The translations under genes and the position numbers were made by a program. A DNA stretch of 64,000 nucleotides from Rhizobium bangladeshense (lineage in GTDB: Bacteria; Pseudomonadota; Alphaproteobacteria; Rhizobiales; Rhizobiaceae): assembly GCF_017357245.1 (NCBI RefSeq), contig NZ_CP071612.1, forward strand, positions 4,143,501 through 4,207,500, read 5' to 3'. The notes under the pieces are model-generated. The model ran no database searches and was not told where the DNA came from. It saw only the letters and a list, made by a program, of their open reading frames with translations. Positions 15,809-25,891 of this stretch are shown piece by piece; position 1 is the first letter of the stretch, and every line of letters starts with the position of its first letter.

Positions 15809-18499
15809 TCAGGCAGCGAGATCGCGCAGAACCGTCTGCAGAATGCCGCCATTGTTGAGGTAGATCACCTCGTCGAGCGTATCAACGCGCGACAGCAGCG
15901 GAACTTCCTTCACGGAGCCGTCGCTATAGCTGATCTTGGCGATCTTCCTCTCGCGTGGCTTGATCTTATCAAGCCCCTCGATGGTGACGAGCTCGTCGCC
16001 CTTGAGCCCGAGACTCTGCCAGGTCGTGCCCTCCTCGAAGACGAAGGGGATGACGCCCATGCCGACCAGGTTCGAACGATGGATGCGCTCGAAGGACTGG
16101 GCGATCACGGCCTTGACGCCGAGCAGGTTGGTGCCCTTGGCAGCCCAGTCGCGCGAAGAGCCATTGCCATATTCGACACCGGCGAAGATGACGAGCGGCA
16201 CGCCTTCGGCCTTGTACTGCATGGCGGCGTCGTAGATCGAGGTCTCTTCCTTCGACGGATAGTGGATGGTGTAGCCGCCTTCCTTGCCGTTCGGGCCAAG
16301 CATGTGGTTGCGGATGCGGATATTGGCAAAGGTGCCGCGCATCATCACTTCATGGTTGCCGCGCCGCGTGCCGTACTGGTTGAAGTCGGCAACGGCGACG
16401 TCATGGCCGATGAGATAGGCGCCGGCCGGCGATGCCGCCTTGATCGAACCGGCCGGAGAAATGTGGTCGGTGGTGATCTTGTCGCCGAACAGGCCGAGGA
16501 CGCGAGCGCCCTTGATGTCTGAGACGCCGGTGCCCTTCTTGCCCATGCCGACGAAATAGGGCGGGTTCTGGACATAGGTCGAGTTGTCGTCCCAGGCATA
16601 GGTCTGGCCCGGCGGAACCTGAACGGCCTGCCAGTTGACGTCACCCTTGAAGACATCGGCATATTTGGTTTCGTAGAGTTCGCGTGTCACGTACTTCTGG
16701 ATGAACTGCTGTACCTCGTGCGAAGTCGGCCAGATATCCTTGAGATAGACCGGGTTGCCGTTCTGGTCTTCGCCGATCGGCTCCTTGGTCAGGTCCTTCT
16801 GGACCGTGCCAGCGAGAGCGTAGGCGACGACGAGCGGCGGCGAAGCGAGGTAATTCGCCTGGACATCAGGCGAAATACGGCCCTCGAAGTTACGGTTGCC
16901 GGACAGCACGCCGGATACGATCAGGCCCTTGTCGTTGATCGTCTTGGAAATCGGCGCCGGCAACGGACCGGAATTGCCGATGCAGGTGGTGCAGCCGAAG
17001 CCGACGAGGTTGAAGCCGAGTTTGTCGAGGTCGGCCTGCAGGCCGGATTTGGCAAGATATTCGCCGACGACCTGCGATCCGGGCGCGAGCGAGGTCTTGA
17101 CCCACGGCTTGGTCTTCAGGCCCTTGGCGACGGCGTTGCGGGCGAGAAGGCCGGCAGCGATCAGCACCGACGGGTTGGAGGTGTTGGTGCAGGAGGTGAT
17201 GGCGGCAATCGCAACGTCACCATGGCCGAGATCGAAATCGGTGCCCTCGACAGCGTAGCGGTTGTTGAGCTGCCCCGGCTTCTTGTAGTCGGCTTCCATC
17301 GACGTCGCGAAACCTGAAGCGATGTTTTCGAGCGCGATGCGGCCTTCCGGACGCTTCGGGCCGGCCATCGACGGTACGACGTCGCCGAGGTCGAGTTCCA
17401 GTGTGTCAGTGAAGACGAGATCCGAACCATCGCCTTCGCGCCACATGCCCTGGGCCTTTGAATAGGCTTCGACAAGGGCGATCCGGTCATGCGTGCGGCC
17501 GGACATGGTGAGGTAGTTGATGGTTTCGCCATCGACCGGGAAGAAGCCGCAGGTCGCACCGTATTCCGGCCCCATATTGCCGATCGTCGCACGGTCGGCG
17601 AGCGGCATGTTGTCCATGCCTGGACCGAAGAACTCGACGAACTTCGAGACGACGCCCTTCTTGCGCAGCATCTGCACGACGGTCAAAACGAGGTCAGTCG
17701 CCGTGACACCTTCCTTGAGCTTACCGGTAAGCTTGAAGCCGATGACTTCCGGCAGCAGCATCGAAACCGGCTGGCCGAGCATCGCGGCTTCAGCCTCGAT
17801 ACCGCCCACGCCCCAGCCGAGAACGCCGAGACCGTTGATCATCGTCGTGTGGCTGTCCGTGCCGACGCAGGTGTCGGGATAGGCGATCGTCTCGCCGTCC
17901 TCTTCCTTGGTCCAGACGGTCTGGCCGAGATATTCGAGATTGACCTGGTGACAGATGCCGGTACCCGGAGGAACGACCCGGAAATTCTTGAACGCCTGCT
18001 GGCCCCATTTCAGGAAGCGGTAGCGTTCGCCGTTGCGCTGATATTCCAGCTCGACGTTCTTGGCGAAGGCCTGCGGCGTGCCGAATTCGTCCACGATGAC
18101 CGAGTGGTCGATGACGAGATCGACGGGAACGAGCGGGTTGATCTTCTCGGGATCGCCGCCCAGCGACACCATCGCGTCGCGCATCGCGGCAAGGTCGACG
18201 ACGGCGGGAACGCCGGTGAAGTCCTGCATCAGCACGCGCGCCGGGCGATAGGCGATTTCATTTTCGACCGCACCCTTGTTGTTCAGCCACTCCGCGACTG
18301 CGAGGATGTGCTCCTTGGTGACCGACTGGCCGTCTTCGAAGCGCAGCAGGTTTTCGAGCAGCACCTTCATCGAATAGGGAAGCTTCGATACGCCGGCCAG
18401 ACCGTTTGCCTCAGCCTTGGGCAGGCTGTAATAGACATAGTCCTTCCCGTTCACGGAAAGCATGGAACGACAATTGAAACTGTCAAGAGATTTAGACAC
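15809..18499 (-). CDS. acnA: Aconitate hydratase A
   Basis: 896 residues, the standard length for AcnA/IRP-type aconitase, which interconverts citrate and isocitrate in the TCA cycle. The [4Fe-4S] cysteines lie in SCTNTSNPS and in GCTTCIGNSGPL, and the C-terminal swivel domain has GSSRDWAAKG. I choose the GTG at 18499, which gives the usual N-terminus (SKSLDSFNCRS); GGGG lies nine or so bases upstream. It is divergent from the ccm operon and ends in a strong terminator. Confidence 0.96.
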   Translation of the reverse strand: MSKSLDSFNCRSMLSVNGKDYVYYSLPKAEANGLAGVSKLPYSMKVLLENLLRFEDGQSVTKEHILAVAEWLNNKGAVENEIAYRPARVLMQDFTGVPAVVDLAAMRDAMVSLGGDPEKINPLVPVDLVIDHSVIVDEFGTPQAFAKNVELEYQRNGERYRFLKWGQQAFKNFRVVPPGTGICHQVNLEYLGQTVWTKEEDGETIAYPDTCVGTDSHTTMINGLGVLGWGVGGIEAEAAMLGQPVSMLLPEVIGFKLTGKLKEGVTATDLVLTVVQMLRKKGVVSKFVEFFGPGMDNMPLADRATIGNMGPEYGATCGFFPVDGETINYLTMSGRTHDRIALVEAYSKAQGMWREGDGSDLVFTDTLELDLGDVVPSMAGPKRPEGRIALENIASGFATSMEADYKKPGQLNNRYAVEGTDFDLGHGDVAIAAITSCTNTSNPSVLIAAGLLARNAVAKGLKTKPWVKTSLAPGSQVVGEYLAKSGLQADLDKLGFNLVGFGCTTCIGNSGPLPAPISKTINDKGLIVSGVLSGNRNFEGRISPDVQANYLASPPLVVAYALAGTVQKDLTKEPIGEDQNGNPVYLKDIWPTSHEVQQFIQKYVTRELYETKYADVFKGDVNWQAVQVPPGQTYAWDDNSTYVQNPPYFVGMGKKGTGVSDIKGARVLGLFGDKITTDHISPAGSIKAASPAGAYLIGHDVAVADFNQYGTRRGNHEVMMRGTFANIRIRNHMLGPNGKEGGYTIHYPSKEETSIYDAAMQYKAEGVPLVIFAGVEYGNGSSRDWAAKGTNLLGVKAVIAQSFERIHRSNLVGMGVIPFVFEEGTTWQSLGLKGDELVTIEGLDKIKPRERKIAKISYSDGSVKEVPLLSRVDTLDEVIYLNNGGILQTVLRDLAA

Positions 18500-18760
18500 G
18501 AGAGACCCCGTTCTGATAGCCAACACAGTCGTGCGAACGCCTATGCACTTAATGCACATCAGGATGCGGGTGCGGCCATTTCCGCTGTCCGCACGTGGAG
18601 GAGACGCTCCAAGTTCGGCGCAAGGATGAAATTCACGCCGACCGCTGGCGTGGTTGCCGGTCTTATAGATAATTTCCTAAAAACTTGCCATACCCGAGCA
18701 CTGCCAAAACCAGACATTTTTTGAGCCTTCCGAAAGCCGCAACGAAGAAAGAACCGACGC

Positions 18761-19405
18761 ATGCAACTCACCGCCGAAAATCTGGCTGCAAGACGCGGTG
18801 AGGATCTCATTTTCATAAACGTTTCCTTCCACTTGACGGCAGGAGAAACGCTTGTCCTGACTGGCAAAAATGGATCGGGAAAATCCACTTTGCTGCGCGT
18901 TGCCGCCGGTCTTCTCAAGCCCGAAAAAGGGACTGTCATCTTCCGCGATGAAGAGAGCCCGCAAGGCCGGCATCCCGGCGAGGTCAGCCACTACCTCGGC
19001 CACCGAAATGCGATGAAGGATGAGCTCACGGTTGCGGAGAATTTGGAATTCTGGCAGTCCTTCCTTGGCCATCCTGCCGCCGCCGGCCTCCCTCTCGAAG
19101 ACGCCGCCGAAGCAGTCGGCCTCTCGGGAATCACCCACCTTCCCTTCGGTTATCTCTCCGCCGGCCAGCAGCGTCGCTTCGCCTTCGCCAAGCTGCTCGT
19201 CGCCCACCGCCCCGTCTGGATCCTCGATGAACCCACGGCGGCATTGGACGCCAGCGCCGACCGGCTGTTTGCAGGATTGATCGAAACCCATCTGGCCAAG
19301 GGTGGAATCGTGCTCGCGGCGACGCATCAGCCGCTGGGATTGAAGAATGTGCATGAGATGAAGATGACGGGCTTTGCTGGCATGGATCAGAGGGTATGGG
19401 GATGA
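18761..19405 (+). CDS. ccmA: Heme exporter ATP-binding protein CcmA
   Basis: 214-residue ABC ATPase with Walker A GKNGSGKST, the CcmA-type signature LSAGQQRRFAFAKLL and Walker B WILDEPTAALD. With CcmB and CcmC it releases heme-loaded CcmE during cytochrome c maturation. It is the first gene of ccmABCDG, transcribed away from acnA. Confidence 0.93.
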   Translation: MQLTAENLAARRGEDLIFINVSFHLTAGETLVLTGKNGSGKSTLLRVAAGLLKPEKGTVIFRDEESPQGRHPGEVSHYLGHRNAMKDELTVAENLEFWQSFLGHPAAAGLPLEDAAEAVGLSGITHLPFGYLSAGQQRRFAFAKLLVAHRPVWILDEPTAALDASADRLFAGLIETHLAKGGIVLAATHQPLGLKNVHEMKMTGFAGMDQRVWG

Positions 19406-19451
19406 TGCTTGTCGATGCCCCGTCCTGCGTACCTGCAGAGAGCCGCCCCGC

Positions 19452-20111
19452 ATGACCGCCCTATTCCTCCGCGACCTCAAACTTTCGATCCGCGCCGGCG
19501 GCGGCGCACTGATCGGCGTGCTGTTCTTCCTGACCGTCGTCGCCGTCATCCCCTTCGGCGTCGGGCCGGATCTCAAGCTGCTTTCACGCATCGGCCCCGC
19601 CATCGTCTGGATCGGCGCGTTGCTCGCCGCCCTTCTCGGTCTCGACCGCCTGTTCCAGGCCGAGCGTGATGACGGATCGCTCGATCTGATGCTGATGCAG
19701 GAAACGCCGCTCGTGCTCACCGTGCTGGTCAAATGCTTCGCCCACTGGACCGCCACCAGCCTGCCGCTGGTCATCGCCTCGCCGCTGCTCGGCCTCTTCA
19801 TGAACATGAACGAGACGTCGATCGGCGCCACCATGCTGACGCTCTTCGTCGGATCGCCCGCGATCACCTTCATCGGCGCCGTCGGCGCTGCCGTCGCCGT
19901 CGCCCTGCCCCGCGGCGGCTTGCTGGTCTCGATCCTCGTGCTGCCGCTGACCATCCCCGTGCTGATCTTCGGCGTCAGCGCCACCTATGCCGCAGTCGAG
20001 GATCCGGCGCCATTCCTGCCGCCCTTCCTCATATTGATCGCACTGACGCTCTTCTTCGCGGTCATCGGTCCGGCCGCCGCCGCCTTGGCGCTGCGAAACA
20101 CGTCGGATTGA
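19452..20111 (+). CDS. ccmB: Heme exporter permease CcmB
   Basis: 219 residues with six hydrophobic segments, starting MTALFLRDLKLSIRAGGG; the FQAERDDGSLDLMLMQ stretch is characteristic of CcmB. It is the membrane partner of CcmA. ATG at 19452 is chosen because the 26 upstream residues of the open frame overlap the end of ccmA and lack family similarity. Confidence 0.92.
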   Translation: MTALFLRDLKLSIRAGGGALIGVLFFLTVVAVIPFGVGPDLKLLSRIGPAIVWIGALLAALLGLDRLFQAERDDGSLDLMLMQETPLVLTVLVKCFAHWTATSLPLVIASPLLGLFMNMNETSIGATMLTLFVGSPAITFIGAVGAAVAVALPRGGLLVSILVLPLTIPVLIFGVSATYAAVEDPAPFLPPFLILIALTLFFAVIGPAAAALALRNTSD

Positions 20112-20158
20112 ATGCCATTCGATTGCGGGAATGGCTGGATCAAGGTAAGGAAGCGGGC

Positions 20159-20920
20159 ATGAGCCAAACCAGCCTTGCCATCAGCAAAATCAGCGATCTC
20201 GCCAACCCGACGCGGTTTCTGGCGCTGGCGGCCCGAGTCGTTCCCTGGATGGCCGGCATCACCGCCGTCTGTTTTGCGATCGGCCTTTATCTGAGCTTCG
20301 CCACGGAAGGCGATTACCAGCAGGGCGAGACGGTACGCATCATGTATATCCATGTGCCCTCGGCCTGGCTTTCGATGATGTGCTACACGATCATGAGCGT
20401 CTCGGCGATCGGTACGCTCGTCTGGCGCCACCCGTTGGCCGACGTCTCCGCCAAGGCAGCAGCTCCGCTCGGCGCAGCGTTTACGCTGCTCGCGCTCGTC
20501 ACCGGCTCGCTCTGGGGCAAACCGATGTGGGGCACCTGGTGGGTCTGGGATGCGAGGCTCACCTCCGTCTTCATTCTCTTCCTGATGTACCTTGGCCTCA
20601 TTGCGTTGAGCCGCGCCATCGATGACCCATCCAGAGCGGCGCGCGTCTCCGCCGTGCTCATCCTGGTCGGCTTCGTCAACATCCCGATCATAAAGTTCTC
20701 GGTCGACTGGTGGAACACGCTGCACCAGCCGGCAAGCGTGATGCGCCTCGACGGCCCTGCGATCGATCCGGAATTTCTGCGCCCGCTCCTCGTCATGGCC
20801 ATCGCCTTCACGCTGCTCTTCTTCACGCTGCACATCATGGCAATGAGAAACGAGATCTGGCGCCGCCGCGTCGCCGCCCAGCGCCGTCTCGCCGCCCGCA
20901 TGGCCAGCCGGGAGGAATAG
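20159..20920 (+). CDS. ccmC: Heme exporter protein CcmC
   Basis: 253 residues with six membrane helices and the tryptophan-rich heme-handling motif WGTWWVWDARLTS near residue 125, plus conserved histidines in YIHVPSAW and NTLHQPAS. It loads heme onto CcmE. The open frame extends far upstream through ccmB in another frame; the ATG at 20159 gives the standard protein. Confidence 0.94.
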   Translation: MSQTSLAISKISDLANPTRFLALAARVVPWMAGITAVCFAIGLYLSFATEGDYQQGETVRIMYIHVPSAWLSMMCYTIMSVSAIGTLVWRHPLADVSAKAAAPLGAAFTLLALVTGSLWGKPMWGTWWVWDARLTSVFILFLMYLGLIALSRAIDDPSRAARVSAVLILVGFVNIPIIKFSVDWWNTLHQPASVMRLDGPAIDPEFLRPLLVMAIAFTLLFFTLHIMAMRNEIWRRRVAAQRRLAARMASREE

Positions 20921-20923
20921 GCC

Positions 20924-21091
20924 TTGACCCACGCCTTCTATGTCTATGCATCCTATGGCGCCGCCGCATTGGTGACGACCGCCATCATCCTGTGGACCTG
21001 GGCCGACGGCAGGGCGTGCCGCCGCGAGCTTGCAGCGCTCGAGGCCGCCGGTATCCGCCGCCGCTCGGCGCGGCCGAAGGACGGCGAATGA
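20924..21091 (+). CDS. ccmD: Heme exporter protein CcmD (small)
   Basis: 55 residues starting with TTG three bases after the ccmC stop; GGAGG in the end of ccmC is its ribosome-binding site. It has the CcmD pattern: [15 protein letters not shown] followed by one membrane helix (about 8-28) and a basic tail with [16 protein letters not shown]. It links CcmE to the CcmABC complex. Its stop overlaps the ccmG start as ATGA. Confidence 0.9.
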   Translation: MTHAFYVYASYGAAALVTTAIILWTWADGRACRRELAALEAAGIRRRSARPKDGE

Positions 21092-21696
21092 CCGAGACAC
21101 CCGAAACCAGAACTGCCAAGCCGCGCGGATTTGGCCGCTACGCGCTGGCGCTTCTGCCGCTGATCGTATTCGGCGGCATTGCCGCGACGGCTGCGAAGAT
21201 GCTCTACGATCAGGATTTCCATGGCAAGAACATCGCCGAAATTCCTTCCGCCCTGATCGGCACCAAGGCGCCGTCGCTGAACCTTCCACCGCTCGAAGGC
21301 GCCAACCTGCCGCCGCTGACCGACGCCGCGATCGTCGGCAAGCTGACCCTCGTGAACGTCTTCGCCTCCTGGTGCATCCCCTGCCGTGACGAGCACCCTA
21401 TCCTGAAGGAACTCGCGAAAGATGGCCGGCTGAACATCGTCGCCATCAATTACAAGGACAAGAACGAGAACGCGCTGCGCTTCCTTGGCGAACTCGGCAA
21501 TCCCTATAAGGCGATCGGCGTCGATCCGAACGGCAAGGCGGCGATCGATTGGGGCGTCTACGGCATTCCGGAAAGCTATCTGGTCGGCCCCGACGGCACC
21601 ATCCTATACAAGCGGGTCGGTCCCTTCGACGATATCAGCCTGAAGGAAGGGCTGTTTCCGGCGATGGAAAAGGCGCTGGGCAAGCAGGCGTCGTAG
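21088..21696 (+). CDS. ccmG: Thiol:disulfide interchange protein CcmG/DsbE (CycY)
   Basis: 202 residues: one N-terminal membrane anchor (about 17-40) and a periplasmic thioredoxin domain with active site WCIPC in [15 protein letters not shown] and the cis-proline segment YGIPESYLV. It keeps apocytochrome c cysteines reduced for heme ligation. It is the last gene of the ccm operon and converges on the UPF0314 gene, 31 bases apart. Confidence 0.93.
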   Translation: MTETPETRTAKPRGFGRYALALLPLIVFGGIAATAAKMLYDQDFHGKNIAEIPSALIGTKAPSLNLPPLEGANLPPLTDAAIVGKLTLVNVFASWCIPCRDEHPILKELAKDGRLNIVAINYKDKNENALRFLGELGNPYKAIGVDPNGKAAIDWGVYGIPESYLVGPDGTILYKRVGPFDDISLKEGLFPAMEKALGKQAS

Positions 21697-21727
21697 GTTT
21701 TTGGAGAGCGGCTCCCGCAAACCGGAA

Positions 21728-22315
21728 TTAACCCCCACCCTGCCATACCCTGATAGCCTCGACGGGCCAGATCAGCATCAGCACATTGAGCGTCAGGTTG
21801 TCGCGGATCACATAGCCGGTGAAAACCTCGAAGAAGATGGCGATCGCCACCGTCAGCGCGACCGGCGCGCGCCAGGCGAAGAAGAAGCCGAGGCACATGA
21901 AGACGGTGTCCATCGCCGAATTCAGGATGCTGTCGCCGTAATAATCGAGCGCGATCGTCGCCGTGCGGTAGCGGTCGATGATAAGAGGCGAATTTTCCAA
22001 CAGTTCCCAGGCGGATTCGATGAACAGCGCCAGCAGCAGCCTTGCCGCAAGCGGCTTGCCGCGCAGGACCAGGTGAGCGAGCCCGTAGAACAGGAAGCCG
22101 TGGATGATGTGCGACGGCGTGTACCAGTCAGACAGATGCTGCGAATTGCCGCTGGTATTGACCCCGCCCTCCCACAGCTTGACATAGCCGCAGGCGCAGA
22201 TCGGTACGCGGCCGATCAGATATTCGGCAACGACCTGGGCGACCAGGACCGCGAGGCAGGCGACGAACCAGAAGGTCTGATGTCTTGCTCGATATTCGGC
22301 GTCTGCTGCGCTCAC
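21728..22315 (-). CDS. UPF0314 (DUF2585) membrane protein
   Basis: 195 residues with five or six membrane segments; [15 protein letters not shown] and [18 protein letters not shown] match the rhizobial UPF0314/DUF2585 family. Function unknown. The GTG start at 22315 overlaps the yciB stop as GTGA, so it is translationally coupled and lies at the end of the dapF-mtaB-ftsY-yciB run, hinting at an envelope role. Confidence 0.85.
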   Translation of the reverse strand: MSAADAEYRARHQTFWFVACLAVLVAQVVAEYLIGRVPICACGYVKLWEGGVNTSGNSQHLSDWYTPSHIIHGFLFYGLAHLVLRGKPLAARLLLALFIESAWELLENSPLIIDRYRTATIALDYYGDSILNSAMDTVFMCLGFFFAWRAPVALTVAIAIFFEVFTGYVIRDNLTLNVLMLIWPVEAIRVWQGGG

Positions 22316-22956
22316 GTCTCGCCGTCCGTTTCCAGATTGACGCTATGTTTCAGCACCAGCGGCATCTGCGCCAGCGTGAAGATGATGGTGATCGGCATCG
22401 TGCCCCAGACCTTGAAGGCGACCCAGGTATCGTTGGAAAAATTGCGCCAGACGACTTCGTTCAGCACGGCCAGAAACAGGAAGAAGACGCCCCAGCGGAT
22501 GGTAAGCTTGCGCCACCCCGCGGCATCGAGTTGGAAGGCCGCATTGAATACATAGCCGAGCAGCGACCGGCCGAAGGCAAGCCCGCCGAGAAGCGCCACT
22601 CCGAAGAGCGTATTGACGATGGTCGGCTTCATCTTGATGAACGTCTCGTTCTGCAGCCAGATCGACAGCGAGCCGAAGATGACCACGACGATGCCAGAGA
22701 CAAAGGGCATGATCGGCAAATGGCCGAGCACGATCTTCGACACGGTCAGCGAAATGACCGTCGCCGCCATGAAAAGAGCGGTCGCGACGAACAGAGGACC
22801 GCCCAGCTCCGAAAGAGCAGGAAATCTCTCCACCAGCCACTGACCGCGAAGATTGGCAAAAAAGAAAATCATCAGCGGCCCGAGTTCCAGCGCCAGTTTC
22901 AGCATCGGATGATGGCGGTCGGCCGCGCTCGGGGTGATATCGCTTTCGGTAGTCAT
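22312..22956 (-). CDS. yciB: Intracellular septation protein A (YciB/IspZ)
   Basis: 214 residues with five or so helices. The family blocks [31 protein letters not shown] and [21 protein letters not shown] are all present. It is an inner-membrane protein affecting envelope synthesis and septation. ATG at 22956 has GAAGAG upstream. It is followed by UPF0314 with a four-base overlap and preceded by ftsY 78 bases away. Confidence 0.92.
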   Translation of the reverse strand: MTTESDITPSAADRHHPMLKLALELGPLMIFFFANLRGQWLVERFPALSELGGPLFVATALFMAATVISLTVSKIVLGHLPIMPFVSGIVVVIFGSLSIWLQNETFIKMKPTIVNTLFGVALLGGLAFGRSLLGYVFNAAFQLDAAGWRKLTIRWGVFFLFLAVLNEVVWRNFSNDTWVAFKVWGTMPITIIFTLAQMPLVLKHSVNLETDGET

Positions 22957-23034
22957 GCGCTCTTCAAACCTGCTATTGCTGAAAACCTGTTTCCCGACCG
23001 TCCCTTGCAGGCTTTCGGCGGCATATCTGTGGCA

Positions 23035-24603
23035 TCATTGGGGAAGCCCGGCAATGGCGTGAGCAAAATCCTCGGCCTCGAACGGCTCCAAATCGTCCAC
23101 ACCCTCGCCGACGCCGATGAAATAGACCGGCAGCTTGTGCTTGGCAGAGATCGCGACGAGAATGCCGCCGCGCGCAGTGCCGTCGAGCTTGGTCATGATC
23201 AGCCCGTTGACGCCGGCGACATTGCGGAAGATCTCAACCTGGCTCAGCGCATTCTGTCCCGTCGTGGCATCGAGCGTCTGCAGCACGGTATGCGGCGCAT
23301 CGGGATCGAGTTTGCCGAGCACGCGCACGATCTTCTCGAGTTCGGCCATCAGTTCGGCCTTGTTCTGCAGGCGACCGGCTGTATCGACGATCAGCACGTC
23401 GCATTTTTTCGCCTTGGCCTGTTCGAAGGCGTCATAGGCGAGGCCGGCGGCATCCGCGCCGAGCTTGGTGCCGATGAATTCGGAATTTGTCCGCTCGGCC
23501 CAGATCTTCAGCTGCTCGATCGCCGCCGCGCGGAATGTATCGCCGGCAGCCAGCATCACCTTCAGCCCGGCGCCCGAAAGTTTCGCCGCGAGCTTGCCGA
23601 TTGTCGTCGTCTTGCCGGTGCCGTTGACGCCAACGACGAGGATGACGTGCGGCTTGTGCGAGAGGTCGAGCTGCAGCGGCTTGGCGACGGGCTTCAACAC
23701 CTTGGCGATTTCGGATGCCATGATGCGGCTGACATCCTCGCCCGTCACATCCTTGCCGTAGCGTTCGGAAGCGAGCGTATCGGTGACGCGCATTGCCGTC
23801 TCGACGCCGAGATCGGCCTGGATCAACAAGTCCTCGAGATCCTGCAACGTCTCGTCATCGAGTTTGCGCTTGGTGAAGAGCGCGGTGATCTGACCGGTGA
23901 GCTGCGAGGAGGTGCGCGCGAGACCGTTGCGCAGGCGCTGGAACCAGCTGAGCTTCGGTTGGGGGAGAACGGGTTCGGGTTCGGCAACCTTCGGGCCGGT
24001 GGCGAAGCCTTTGGGGAGGATGGGAGATTCAAGTTTCGGCTGTTCTGGGATCGCATCGACGGGTCCGGCCCTGCCGGTTATCTCCCCCACAAGGGGAGAG
24101 GTCGGCTGAACGGAGATGTTTGGTATCTCATCGATCTCAGGCGAAATCTCCTCTGGAGGCGTTTCTGCGGCTTCCTCGACTTTTTCAGCCGAAATCGGCG
24201 CGTCAGGCTCCAAATGATCTCCCCCCTTGTTGGGGAAATGTCCCGGAGGGACAGAGGGGGGTGTTTCCCCAACGGTTTCGACAGGCGCCTGGATTTCGCC
24301 CTGCACCTCCGCTACCGCCTCAGCTTCCAGCAATGAAAGCGGCACGACACCCATGTCACCCAAATGATCGGCCGGCAGCAGAACTTCCGCTTCGGCCCCA
24401 ACAGGCTCCTCGGCCCCGCCCTCGCCGACATCGGCGGCCGGCCCGCCTGCCGTATCCATCTCCTCGGGACGAACAGGATCTTCCGCGATCGGCAGGTCTT
24501 CGTCGCGCGAGCGCGGTTCAAGTTCCCGCTCCACTGCCTCGGGCACGCGCTCTTCAGCCGGCTTGCCGAAGGTGAAGACCTTTTTGATGAAACTGAGCGC
24601 CAT
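23035..24603 (-). CDS. ftsY: Signal recognition particle receptor FtsY
   Basis: 522 residues. A long acidic A domain (about 1-215) precedes the N domain and the SRP GTPase G domain: G1 GVNGTGKTTTIGKLA at 325-339, LIVDTAGRL, and TKLDGTARGG. It docks ribosome-SRP complexes at the membrane. The A domain holds two stretches (about 115-130 and 167-180) encoded by inverted copies of one palindromic repeat. Start at ATG 24603. It is mid-operon between mtaB and yciB. Confidence 0.95.
   Translation of the reverse strand: MALSFIKKVFTFGKPAEERVPEAVERELEPRSRDEDLPIAEDPVRPEEMDTAGGPAADVGEGGAEEPVGAEAEVLLPADHLGDMGVVPLSLLEAEAVAEVQGEIQAPVETVGETPPSVPPGHFPNKGGDHLEPDAPISAEKVEEAAETPPEEISPEIDEIPNISVQPTSPLVGEITGRAGPVDAIPEQPKLESPILPKGFATGPKVAEPEPVLPQPKLSWFQRLRNGLARTSSQLTGQITALFTKRKLDDETLQDLEDLLIQADLGVETAMRVTDTLASERYGKDVTGEDVSRIMASEIAKVLKPVAKPLQLDLSHKPHVILVVGVNGTGKTTTIGKLAAKLSGAGLKVMLAAGDTFRAAAIEQLKIWAERTNSEFIGTKLGADAAGLAYDAFEQAKAKKCDVLIVDTAGRLQNKAELMAELEKIVRVLGKLDPDAPHTVLQTLDATTGQNALSQVEIFRNVAGVNGLIMTKLDGTARGGILVAISAKHKLPVYFIGVGEGVDDLEPFEAEDFAHAIAGLPQ
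24064..24105. repeat. Palindromic repeat copy A inside ftsY
   Basis: Two adjacent hairpins, CCGGC/GCCGG (24065-24077) and TCTCCCC/GGGGAGA (24081-24099, loop CACAA), encode the TSPLVGEITGR stretch of FtsY. The same arrangement appears reversed at 24214-24262. The wording resembles dispersed intergenic palindromes of Rhizobiales, from memory only. Confidence 0.6.
24214..24262. repeat. Palindromic repeat copy B inside ftsY, inverted
   Basis: CCCC/GGGG closing TTGTT (24223-24235) and GTCCC/GGGAC (24240-24252) are the two hairpins of copy A in reverse order, as expected for an inverted copy; the reverse complement aligns with copy A across about 40 bases. It encodes PPSVPPGHFPNKGGD of FtsY in frame. 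Confidence 0.6.
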
Positions 24604-24619
24604 GGGGATTCCGTGAAAG

Positions 24620-25891
24620 TCAGGCCGCTGCGGCCGTCAATTGCATGTCGAGATGCTTGCCATTGTGGCCGGTGATCGTCGCCGGCACAAGCTCGCCGGG
24701 GCGAAGACCGGGGGCTGCGACCAGCGTGAAATTCTCCGTATGCGCCAGGCCATTGTTTTCGACAAGCAGCCACTGCCGGGTTCCGACCATGCGATCGAGA
24801 TGGGATTGGTGCAGCCTATGTCCAGTGGCGCGCAGCCGGGCGGCGCGATCCTTGACCAGCGACCGGTCGAGCTGCGGCATTCTGGCGGCCGGCGTCCCGG
24901 GACGCGGGCTGTAGGGGAAAACGTGCAGATGCGCGATGCCGGCCTCTTCGGCAAGCCGCACGGAATTGGCGAACATCTCTTCCGTTTCCGTCGGAAAACC
25001 GGCGATCATATCGGCGCCGAAGCTCATGTCCGGGCGGAGCCGCCGCGCGTCCTCTATGAACCGCAGCGCATCGGCGCGCGAATGCCGGCGCTTCATGCGC
25101 TTCAGGATCATGTCGTCGCCATGCTGCAGCGACAGATGCAGATGCGGCATGAAGCGGGGCTCGTCGGCAATGAGGTCCATCAGATGAGCGTCGGCCTCGA
25201 TGCTGTCGATCGAGGAAAGCCTGAGACGGCGGATATGCGGAATCTGCTTCAGCAGCGTCTTCGCGAGAAGCCCGAGGGTCGGCGCGCCGGGCAAATCGCC
25301 GCCATAGCTGGTGGCATCGACTCCGGTCAGTACGATTTCGCGATAACCGCTGTCGACCAGCTTGCTGGCCTGGTCGACGACTGCGCCCATCGGCACCGAG
25401 CGGGAATTACCGCGGCCATAGGGAATGATGCAGAAAGTGCAGCGATGGTCACAGCCGTTCTGCACCTGGATGAAGGCGCGCACATGGCCGTCGATGTGCC
25501 TGACCATCTGCGGCGCCGTCGCCTTGACGCTCATGATATCGTTGACGCGCAGCTTCTCTTCGGCCGAAACGCCGAAATCCGGCAGGCTGCGATAGGAGGC
25601 GCTCGCGAGCTTTTCCTCGTTACCGAGCACCGCGTCGACCTCCGCCATGGCGGCGAAGGTCTCTTTTTCCGTCTGCGCGGCGCAGCCGGTGACGATGATG
25701 CGGGCATGCGGATTGTCGCGCCGCGCCCGACGGATCGCCTGGCGGGCCTGGCGCACGGCTTCGCCGGTCACGGCACAGGTATTGACCAGGATGGCGTTGT
25801 TGAGCCCCGCCTTCTCGGCCTGCACCTTCATCACTTCGGATTCATATGTGTTGAGGCGGCAGCCGAAGGTAATGACCTCGATGCCGCTCAC
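24620..25891 (-). CDS. mtaB: tRNA t6A37 methylthiotransferase MtaB
   Basis: 423 residues. The N-terminal methylthiotransferase domain has [14 protein letters not shown] and TGCAAQ cysteines binding one cluster; the radical-SAM motif [15 protein letters not shown] binds the other; a TRAM-like domain ends the protein. It converts t6A37 to ms2t6A37 in tRNA. The GTG start overlaps the dapF stop as GTGA, and ftsY follows 16 bases later. Confidence 0.93.
   Translation of the reverse strand: MSGIEVITFGCRLNTYESEVMKVQAEKAGLNNAILVNTCAVTGEAVRQARQAIRRARRDNPHARIIVTGCAAQTEKETFAAMAEVDAVLGNEEKLASASYRSLPDFGVSAEEKLRVNDIMSVKATAPQMVRHIDGHVRAFIQVQNGCDHRCTFCIIPYGRGNSRSVPMGAVVDQASKLVDSGYREIVLTGVDATSYGGDLPGAPTLGLLAKTLLKQIPHIRRLRLSSIDSIEADAHLMDLIADEPRFMPHLHLSLQHGDDMILKRMKRRHSRADALRFIEDARRLRPDMSFGADMIAGFPTETEEMFANSVRLAEEAGIAHLHVFPYSPRPGTPAARMPQLDRSLVKDRAARLRATGHRLHQSHLDRMVGTRQWLLVENNGLAHTENFTLVAAPGLRPGELVPATITGHNGKHLDMQLTAAAA

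Noticed and set aside
17489..18724. 411-residue rightward open frame
   Set aside because: Antisense to aconitase; no motif of its own.
24078..24272. 64-residue leftward ORF with PPLSLRDISPTRGE
   Set aside because: It is another reading frame across the two repeats in ftsY, useful only as a sign of the repeat.
22285..24336. 683-residue rightward open frame
   Set aside because: Antisense to yciB and ftsY, both clearly recognisable.
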